A DNA stretch of 24,054 bases. Origin: Baffinella frigidus. Its lineage: Eukaryota; Cryptophyceae; Cryptomonadales; Baffinellaceae. This document shows positions 21,601 to 24,054 of this stretch, one piece after another. The notes under the pieces are model-generated. The model was given only the letters and a program-made list of their open reading frames with translations, did no database searches and had not been told where the DNA came from. The DNA is taken from contig MU646435.1 in assembly GCA_026770585.1 (NCBI GenBank), positions 639,329 through 663,382 of the forward strand. The letters run 5' to 3'. How positions within the stretch are numbered: the first letter of the stretch is position 1; each line of letters begins with the position of its first letter. Made by a program: the position numbers and the translations under genes.

Positions 21601-22888
21601 ACAGGGGTACCATTTCCCGCTACCTTCACCGTAGGAACCCCCCCTACGGCCCTACGGATTGCCTACCGTAGGGTCCTAGGTCTTATCGCTTGGGGGTTAT
21701 TCAACCCCCCTTCAAAGTCTGCTGTGTGGTATTGGTATGCTGTGCATTCATCGAGAACGTGCAGCGACACATCTCTCTCCTTCCTTTGAGTTTCATGACT
21801 GATCGAGGAAAGACACCTTTGGAAGAAAAACGGCGTTATGCACGTGCATAAACTCCCGCTGCACCTCCTGGATCAACGCCAACTGCCCACGCCATGTCAC
21901 AAGTGGGAATTTCACACGCAACGTTTCGCGCTAAAAGCGTTTCGTGGTACAAAAAAACATTGTAGCGCCCACGAAGGGCTCCAATTCGCAACACTTTTAG
22001 CGTGTTTCCCTTGTGAGAAACAACTTTACCTGTAGATGGTGTAGTAAAATGAAAATCCGACTTGTGACCTGGCGCGGCCCTAAAGGGGTACCTCGCTCAT
22101 AAGACAGCGCCCCCCCCTAGGACCCTACAGTAGGCCTATTCCTGGGGCCTTATGGTGATCCTAGGGGTCTGGGCGTTCTCTTTTGAGCGAGGTTGCAGAA
22201 AGTCCGATACCGGACCCCCCTAGCCATACGAGAACGCTGCGGGGGCCTATTTAAATGTGGGGTTTTAATAGTTGTACCAGTCACGTCCGGGACCCGACCC
22301 TCGTTGGAGGCGACTTCCCTTTTAGCCAAGCAAAATAATGCTACACGACAGACACGAGGTTGGTCAATCTTGTCCGAAATCTGTGTTCGTTTTTATAATG
22401 ATCACAAATTTCGCATAGAAAGACGATGTTTCCAATCTTTTGAGGGGCGCAACTCTTTTAATATATTCCGGAACATTATTTTTTTCTTCGGCACGGCCCT
22501 TTAAAATCCTTCCACGTCACATTTCAAATCTTCATCAGCCCTGAAGGTTTTCAATAGGCCCCCCTAGCGTTCTCGAGTGGAGTGTAGGTTGCCTCCTGGT
22601 ACAAAACCTGCCCGGTTCAGGTCTTCAGGTCCTTTAGGTTCTTCGAGCTCCCAACATAGGTGGACACCGGACCTTGTTCTGCAGAAAAGCCGTGCTTCCT
22701 TTCGGATCACATCAAGCCCCCTTGTCCAGAGGATCGCGGCAAAAACCGTATCGTGGCGAGTTGCTTTACAGAGTCTGTAAAGCAACTCCGTTCTATTGAT
22801 GGTCATTTAAAAGATGATGTTCAACTGACGCGCGGGCCCGCCTCAGATCGGATTCGTCTTCGGCCCCCGATGACGCGTGGGACCTGTG
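12359..22888 (+). CDS. Helicase-associated (HA) repeat protein gene built from alternating exon pairs
   Basis: Overview. Exons run first 12359-12655 (contains A1), B1 13345-13401, A2 14128-14274, B2 15397-15453, A3 16655-16843, B3 18465-18521, A4 20055-20201, B4 21020-21076 and a broken A5 22847-22888. All junctions are phase 0. A plus B makes one HA unit with the family signature: W near the start, an AHVP motif, LG-x-WC-x-x-Q, then LRADRKARLLE leading into IGFVF of the next A. HA domains are known from bacterial and algal helicase-like proteins and are thought to bind nucleic acid; no helicase motor is visible here. Total coding is about four HA units. The 3' end is not found and A5 is damaged, so the locus may be a decaying gene. 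Confidence 0.65.
12656..13344. other. Intron A1-B1: palindrome tracts, MITE-I and unit-specific sequence
   Basis: Starts twelve bases after the donor with AATTACTACGGCCGTAGTAA-type palindromes (12663-12740 and 12934-12985), split by MITE-I. From about 13090 comes sequence shared with introns at 14750-14990, 18020-18450 and 20660-20870 (GATTAGCCARCAGCCATGGG, GTACGCGTTTGCTG, CTGAGTCGCGTCCGTGAAAG). This shared part marks the duplicated unit. Confidence 0.6.
12751..12924. mobile_element. MITE-I
   Basis: A 174-base element with 27-base ends, TCATAACTATAGATTTGTGA and its complement, matching at 26 of 27 bases. AT-rich inside, with a 20-base TTTATAATTTGTACCACGAA-like motif repeated twice. No coding capacity. 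Confidence 0.8.
13345..13401 (+). CDS. Exon B1 of the HA array
   Basis: Nineteen codons, RNLEQLGTLRADRRDRLLE, between GAAAGCAG and GTGCTT, phase 0 both sides. It supplies the distal part of an HA unit (G-x-L-x-x-DR-x-x-RL pattern) that follows LG-x-WC-x-x-Q of exon A. Same length as B2, B3 and B4. Confidence 0.7.
13533..13675. mobile_element. MITE-M with 4-bp target duplication
   Basis: Ends TCATCTCGGAAGATAACTGG and its near complement, flanked by AGTC on both sides (13529-13532 and 13676-13679). Other copies of the same intron read CTGAGTCTGGAGGG uninterrupted, giving a clear empty site. Inside is an AATTAGGCCTCCTAATT palindrome. Confidence 0.75.
13824..14014. mobile_element. MITE-D copy D1, ending at a splice acceptor
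   Basis: Begins CCACTCGAGAATGCTGGAGG and ends CATTCTCGTGCTGG, followed at once by CAG|ATCGGG. Inner features typical of the family: GGGGTTGTAAATATGTGTAC, TTACGTGACCAA and TTTAAATAGGCCCCTC. The empty site is seen at 22836-22847 (GGGCCCGCCTCAG|ATCGG); the insertion duplicates CA. Confidence 0.85.
14030..14124. mobile_element. Element F, copy 1
   Basis: Starts ATAGGAGAAACCACAGG, carries TTACTACGGCATAGGTAATT, ends AACAATCCTGGGTGGT. It is flanked by a 15-base direct repeat CAGATCGGGTTCGTC (14015-14029 and 14125-14139), which includes the splice acceptor and first 12 coding bases of exon A2. Related copies: 16339-16422 and inverted at about 17868-17957. Confidence 0.7.
14128..14274 (+). CDS. Exon A2 of the HA array
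   Basis: Forty-nine codons, phase 0: IGFVFGIFEDAWDQSWEELW, VVAAGNGGVAHVPWGDPERP, ALGAWCKKQ. It matches A4 closely. The acceptor GGTCAG is intact, but the donor position reads CAG|GCGCGA, a GC instead of GT. GC-AG introns exist, so it may still splice, or this may be a damaging mutation. Confidence 0.65.
14996..15186. mobile_element. MITE-D copy D2
   Basis: Complete: CCACTCGAGAATGCTAGAGG to TAGGCCCCTCTAGAATTCTC, then GTGTGG. Same orientation as D1, opposite to D3, which starts 26 bases later. Confidence 0.8.
15213..15393. mobile_element. MITE-D copy D3, ending at the B2 acceptor
   Basis: Starts CCACACGAGAATGCTAGAGA and ends CATTTTCGATTGG, followed by CAG|AGG of exon B2. In B1, B3 and B4 the same place reads TCCGTGAAAGCAG or GTGAAAACAG without an insert; here GTGAAAGCA precedes the element and CAG follows, so CA is duplicated and the element now lies immediately before the acceptor. 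Confidence 0.85.
15397..15453 (+). CDS. Exon B2 of the HA array
   Basis: Nineteen codons, RALEQLGDLRADRKARLLE, phase 0, with a GTCTAG donor. Closest to the inferred consensus B exon. Its upstream intron end was replaced by MITE-D copy D3, yet the CAG acceptor remains. The donor leads straight into a large inverted duplication. Confidence 0.7.
15466..16187. repeat. Large inverted duplication in intron B2-A3
   Basis: Left arm 15466-15720 and right arm 15773-16187 are inverse copies around a 52-base centre. Shared blocks include CAACGACACGCCCTTCCGTA, TGGCAGATT region, GACCGGGAAATCGATTTTGC, CTCCTCGTCGCCCCGCAAGT and CTAGCTCTGTCCCACTTTGA. The innermost arms end in C-runs and G-runs. The right arm alone holds a 161-base insert at about 15904-16064. 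Confidence 0.8.
16317..16332. mobile_element. MITE-D remnant (16 bases)
   Basis: CCACTCGAGAATGCTG stands between GGGCCCGCCTCA and CAGATC, the same site as D1, but the rest of the element is gone. It looks like an internal deletion leaving one terminus. Confidence 0.6.
16339..16422. mobile_element. Element F, copy 2
   Basis: ATAGGAGAAACCACTATGGC ... CCCAGCAATCCTGGGTGGT, placed as in copy 1 directly before an exon A start (GTCAG|ATATGG). The left direct repeat is reduced to CAGATC. Confidence 0.65.
16426..16479 (+). pseudogene. Truncated exon A copy
   Basis: Eighteen codons, IWFVFGRMEDAWDQSLEE, then cut by an inverted-repeat element at 16481. No donor, so it cannot serve as an exon. A complete exon A (A3) follows the element. 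Confidence 0.7.
16481..16651. mobile_element. CCAC-ended element inside an exon A copy
   Basis: Begins CCACCACAGCACTCTTTTTA and ends TTTTAAAAAGGGTGTCTGGT...GGTGTGG, followed by CAG|ATCGGG. The ends are imperfect inverted repeats of CCAC-type like MITE-D, and the inside has GGTCACGTGGC and CAGCCACGTGTCC. It separates the truncated exon A from A3. Confidence 0.5.
16655..16843 (+). CDS. Exon A3 of the HA array, with a 14-codon insertion
   Basis: Sixty-three codons, phase 0: IGFVFGRLEEAWDQSLEELR, VVAAGNGGD, then DLKSTRGIKSGHG absent from other A exons, then VAHVPRTDPARPQLGKWCAW, Q, donor GTGCGG. The insertion falls just before the AHVP motif and keeps frame. Acceptor GTGTGGCAG. Confidence 0.65.
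16850..17165. repeat. 32-bp palindromic minisatellite at the A3 donor
   Basis: Units of ATTACTATGGSCRTAGTAAT (a 22-base palindrome with its flanking A and T) joined by CGTCCTRTTCG recur with an exact 32-base period (starts 16903, 16935, 16967, 16999, 17031), then less regularly to 17165. Shorter tracts of the same palindrome follow the donors of A1 and A4. Confidence 0.85.
17173..17650. repeat. Nested inverted repeat flanked by exon A scraps
   Basis: Outer arms about 17233-17260 and 17592-17622 (GGAGTTTTTGTCTTAGTCAA and complement); inner arms about 17299-17355 and 17497-17556 (GTTGACAGATTTTGTGGGTG, AATTGACTTTTACAAAATCT). The centre has CCTCGAGGCTTTGGTTCAGG twice (26-base period). At 17178-17200 (GGACGGACCCGGCGCGGCCA) and 17629-17645 (TGGTGCGCCTGGCAGGT) lie pieces of exon A3, so the element may have split a second exon A copy. 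Confidence 0.65.
17654..17791. mobile_element. MITE-J copy 1
   Basis: Ends AATGTGGAAA and TTTCCACATT, inner arms GAAATTTACTACACAT and ATGTAGTAAATTTCATT. About 138 bases, AT-rich. Sister of 21432-21570. Confidence 0.7.
17868..17957. mobile_element. Element F, copy 3 (inverted)
   Basis: Reverse orientation of copies 1 and 2: CCCAGGATTGGTTGGGG ... AAAATTACCTATGCCATAGT ... TTTCTCCTAT. Located in the A3-B3 intron, not at an exon boundary. Confidence 0.6.
17958..18464. other. Rest of intron A3-B3
   Basis: Unit-specific sequence (GTGATTAGCCAACAGCCATG, CTGAGTCGCGTCCGTGAAAA) broken by a 3' half of MITE-D at about 18072-18181. TCTCGATACAGGTC occurs twice (about 18262 and 18378) with flanks, a 115-base direct duplication. 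Confidence 0.5.
18465..18521 (+). CDS. Exon B3 of the HA array
   Basis: Nineteen codons, RNLEQLGELRADRKARLLE, acceptor GAAAACAG, donor GTGCCC, phase 0 both sides. Identical in length and nearly in sequence to B1 and B2. Confidence 0.7.
18737..18927. mobile_element. MITE-D copy D5 with TT target duplication
   Basis: Complete: CCACACGAGAACGCTAGAGG ... CCTCTAGCATTCTCGTGTGG. Uninterrupted sites elsewhere read CCCCGCAAGTTGGCGTGTTG; here it is CCCCGCAAGTT, element, TTGGCGTGTTG. The empty/filled comparison fixes a 2-bp duplication and the element ends. Confidence 0.9.
19195..19332. mobile_element. MITE-L
   Basis: Ends TCCGGGGACATGTTTAATTT and its near complement AAATTAAACACGTTCCCGGA, arms about 30 bases including TTTAAAAGAA. 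138 bases, no coding. Single copy in the window. Confidence 0.75.
19394..19530. mobile_element. MITE-E, intact copy
   Basis: Ends CCACACAGTGG and CCACTGTGTGG. Contains GCTTCGGGACCCCTAGATTT, ACGTGACCAAATTTGC and GTTGACTTTTGATGCAAGGT. The CCACAC terminus and ACGTGACC block suggest kinship with MITE-D. Confidence 0.75.
19871..20030. repeat. 160-bp near-perfect palindrome (foldback element)
   Basis: Arms of about 70 bases starting TAGGCTAACGGCCTGAAAAT and ending in the exact complement, with only a few mismatches and a roughly 20-base unpaired centre (GGATCCTAGGACCAAAAAGT). Inner motif CTACCGTAGG also occurs in MITE-B and near 21670. It ends 24 bases before exon A4. Confidence 0.9.
20055..20201 (+). 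CDS. Exon A4 of the HA array
   Basis: Forty-nine codons, phase 0: IGFVFDFWEDAWDQSWEELR, LVAAGNGGDAHVPQGDPERP, ALGRWCDTQ. Acceptor GATGGCAG and donor GTTTGG are intact. The best-preserved A exon. Confidence 0.7.
20202..21019. other. Intron A4-B4
   Basis: Begins with palindromic TACTACGGCCGTAG-type tracts (20210-20405), then MITE-D D6, then unit sequence 20630-20870. An exon B acceptor and its first bases (GTGAAAGCAG|AGGAATT) appear at about 20870-20886 and are repeated before B4, so about 130 bases here are a local duplication. Confidence 0.55.
20443..20629. mobile_element. MITE-D copy D6
   Basis: CCACTCAAGAATGCTGGAGA ... CCACTAGCATTCTCGTGTGG. Complete, same orientation as D1 and D2. CC flanks both ends, in line with a 2-bp duplication. 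Confidence 0.8.
21020..21076 (+). CDS. Exon B4 of the HA array
   Basis: Nineteen codons, KTTERRGELRADRKARLLE, acceptor GAAAGCAG, donor GTGCGT, phase 0. The second half is identical to B2 and B3 but the first seven residues differ, which suggests partial replacement during the local duplication. Confidence 0.6.
21179..21367. mobile_element. MITE-A copies 3 (partial) and 4 (complete)
   Basis: 21179-21228 is a left half; 21246-21367 is complete, CTACAGGGGTACCTCGCTCA to GTGAGCGAGGTACCCCTGTAG-type end. TA lies at both outer edges. The two share an identical left arm 67 bases apart. Confidence 0.8.
21432..21570. mobile_element. MITE-J copy 2
   Basis: TAATGTGGAAATATTTTTGA ... CGTTTCCATATTA, with the same inner TTTACTACACG / CGTGTAATAATTTT pair as copy 1. 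Flanked by GAT on the left (one base away) and GAT on the right, possibly a 3-bp duplication. Confidence 0.7.
21571..22083. other. Mostly unassigned, with a weak inverted-repeat element
   Basis: 21600-21680 has CCTACCGTAGGGTCCTAGG motifs of the palindromic families. At about 21897-22018 TCACAAGTGGGAATTTCACA and GCGTGTTTCCCTTGTGA form imperfect inverted ends enclosing CGCTAAAAGCG. No gene recognised. Confidence 0.4.
22084..22194. mobile_element. MITE-A copy 5
   Basis: GGGGTACCTCGCTCATAAGA ... TTTTGAGCGAGGTT, core in the opposite orientation to copies 2 and 4 (GGACCCTACAGTAGGCC). More diverged than the others. Confidence 0.7.
22224..22580. mobile_element. Long MITE-D variant (D7)
   Basis: Ends CCATACGAGAACGCTGCGGG and CCCCCTAGCGTTCTCGAGTGG-type complement, GGGGTTTTAATAGTTGTACC inside the left end. 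At 357 bases it is almost twice the usual length; the interior is unrelated to the short copies and has no recognised coding. Confidence 0.7.
22622..22745. repeat. Dispersed repeat K, last copy
   Basis: GGTCCTTTAGGTTCTTCGAG to CAGAGGATCGCGGCA, close to 10386-10500. Inserted between GCCCGGTTCAG and sequence leading to A5. Confidence 0.7.
22758..22788. repeat. Perfect 15-bp hairpin with one-base loop
   Basis: GAGTTGCTTTACAGA, G, TCTGTAAAGCAACTC. Thirty-one bases, no mismatch, isolated from the other families. Confidence 0.8.
22847..22888 (+). pseudogene. Broken exon A5 of the HA array
   Basis: After GGCCCGCCTCAG it begins ATCGGATTCGTCTTCGGC (IGFVFG), then a small deletion shifts the frame to a TGA, and MITE-A copy 6 follows at 22894. 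The rest of the exon is missing. It is still useful because its acceptor shows the MITE-D empty site. Confidence 0.65.
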
Positions 22889-22893
22889 GGTAT

Positions 22894-23015
22894 CTACAGG
22901 GGTACCTCGCTCATACGAAACCCGCCCCCCCCCTAGGACCACCGTAGGGCCCTAGGCATGGTCCTACTGTAGGGTCCTAGGGGGAGGCGGTTTCTTATGC
23001 GCGAGGTACCCCTGT
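22894..23015. mobile_element. MITE-A copy 6
   Basis: Complete: CTACAGGGGTACCTCGCTCA ... GCGCGAGGTACCCCTGT, core GGACCACCGTAGGGCCCTAG. Lies in the remains of exon A5. Confidence 0.8.
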
Positions 23016-23267
23016 CAACGCACCGTCGAAGCTTGTGCGCCATGTGGAGTCTCTCAACCCTTCACACCGGTGATCATTCGTGTGTTGTGAAAGCGGGGAT
23101 CATTCGTGTGTTGTGAATGATCATTCGTGTGTTGTAAAAACGGTGACCATTCGTGTGTTGTGAATGAAGAACCTCTCCTGTTTCTTGTCAACTCACGGAG
23201 GCCAGCATGGCGAGGTGAATACATGTCCGTTTACTGCCAGTTTCGATTCGTAATAGACGCACTTTCT
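23016..23267. repeat. Tandem GATCATTCGTGTGTTGTGAA repeat and flank
   Basis: Four copies at 23072, 23098, 23119 and 23145 (spacing 26, 21, 26), alternating spacers AAGCGG and none. The remainder to 23267 is unassigned. Confidence 0.75.
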
Positions 23268-23282
23268 CACCCTCTCTCTCAC

Positions 23283-23333
<51 letters not shown>

Positions 23334-23338
23334 GTCTC
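23268..23338. repeat. CT microsatellite
   Basis: CT repeat with CCC and CG interruptions. Confidence 0.9.
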
Positions 23339-23497
23339 CCTTTGGCAACCCACGAACCCCCCGCTTGAAATCAGTCCCGACCCTATCCGGTTCACCCCAC
23401 CCTATTTCTCCCCTAGCTAGCCTGCAGGGGCTGCCCAGCAGAACACACACCCCGCCTTACGAAATACAAGACACACGCCACCCTCCCCGTAAGAGGA

Positions 23498-23616
23498 CTA
23501 CAGGGGTACCTCGCTCAGAAGAAACCGCCCCCCCCTTGGACCCTACAGTAGGCCTATGCCTAGGGCCCTGTGGTGGTCCTAGGGGAGGGGGAGTTTCTCA
23601 TAAGCGAGGTACCCCT
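23498..23616. mobile_element. MITE-A copy 7
   Basis: CTACAGGGGTACCTCGCTCA ... CATAAGCGAGGTACCCCT with the core reversed as in copy 5. Its right end runs directly into MITE-B. Confidence 0.8.
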
Positions 23617-23719
23617 ATCCCTTAAGTGGCCAGTAGGCTCAGACGCCCTACCGTAGGGCCCTAGGACCAGCCTAGGACCTCAGGCCCCCAAATTTGGAGG
23701 CCTGGTCACTTAAGGGATA
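23616..23719. mobile_element. MITE-B, complete copy
   Basis: Ends TATCCCTTAAGTGGCCAG and CTGGTCACTTAAGGGATA; inner CCCTACCGTAGGGCCCTAGG and GGCCCCCAAATTTGGAGGCC hairpin. 104 bases. It abuts or interrupts the end of MITE-A copy 7. Confidence 0.8.
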
Positions 23720-24054
23720 GCCTGGGACAAGCCCGCCTCGGGAGATCTTGGCACTTCCGAGCGCCGCTCCGCCTCTCAGTCAACCCCCCACCCCCTCTGA
23801 GAGTGATCCACTTACCCCCCACCCCCTCTGAGTGTGATGCACTTAGTAGGGTCCACTTAGTAGGGTCCAGCTCCCCCCCCCCCGCAGATCCAATCTAGGC
23901 TTGCTCCTGCTCCGAGCTCTGGGTACAGTAGTCAAAGTGACTGGACTACGTACAGTGCATGGCGCCTACAGTACGCCTACATGAGACGCGGCCCTAGAAG
24001 GCGTCCTGCTCCTGCTCCTCCTCGCTCCCCGCCCCCCCACCCTCCGGAAGTGCG
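23720..24054. other. Window end: short tandem repeats, no gene seen
   Basis: CCCCCCACCCCCTCTGAG.GTGAT occurs twice near 23784-23840, then ACTTAGTAGGGTCC twice (23841-23869). The tail is C-rich and unassigned. Confidence 0.5.

Noticed and set aside
21838-22035. 65-codon frame MHVHKLPLHLLDQRQ...
   Set aside because: It lies within an imperfect inverted-repeat element, with no motif or splice support.

Overview
This is eukaryotic nuclear DNA, not bacterial or organellar. It has short coding exons bounded by GT-AG introns, plant-type telomere-like CCCTAAA/CCCCAAA filler inside introns, many microsatellites, and a dense load of short inverted-repeat (MITE-like) elements. The telomere-like repeat type and the helicase-associated (HA) repeats, a family often expanded in algae, suggest a unicellular alga, perhaps of the green (prasinophyte-like) lineage. 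That placement is inference and weak. A 940-base run of N (10528-11467) interrupts the window.

Region 1 (1-6059, + strand) holds most of one gene, possibly open at its 5' end. In order it encodes a Gly/Met/Pro/Gln-rich N-terminus, a C3HC4 RING finger split over two exons, a linker, a Lys/Glu-rich charged segment, and two CCCH zinc fingers followed directly by the stop codon. I infer a RING-type E3 ligase/RNA-binding protein. Almost every exon has one or more partial copies in the following intron. Some of these copies are splice-compatible and in phase, and others are plainly dead. One degenerate copy carries two neighbouring exons already joined without their intron. The exon copies at two different places are separated by the same small hairpin-forming spacer.

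Region 2 (6060-12350) is gene-poor: microsatellites, palindromic MITEs, a dispersed repeat (called K here) that also borders the N gap, nested insertions, and a thrice-repeated coding-like fragment of unknown origin.

Region 3 (12359-22888, + strand) is best read as one long gene, or former gene, of HA repeats. Two exon types alternate strictly, A1-B1-A2-B2-A3-B3-A4-B4-A5. Type A encodes about 49 residues of an HA domain and type B encodes 19 residues that complete it. All junctions are phase 0. The array arose by repeated duplication of one A-intron-B-intron unit. Its introns have since been filled by at least eight small element families. Comparing empty and filled copies of the same intron site gives direct evidence for insertion, including a family with 2-bp target duplications that lands on the CAG of splice acceptors. 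Exon A5 is frameshifted and cut by a MITE.

Region 4 (22889-24054) returns to MITEs, a CT microsatellite and short tandem repeats with no recognised gene. I found no rRNA, tRNA, CRISPR array, transposase or reverse transcriptase. All exon models come from reading motifs, phases and splice sites by eye and have no transcript support.
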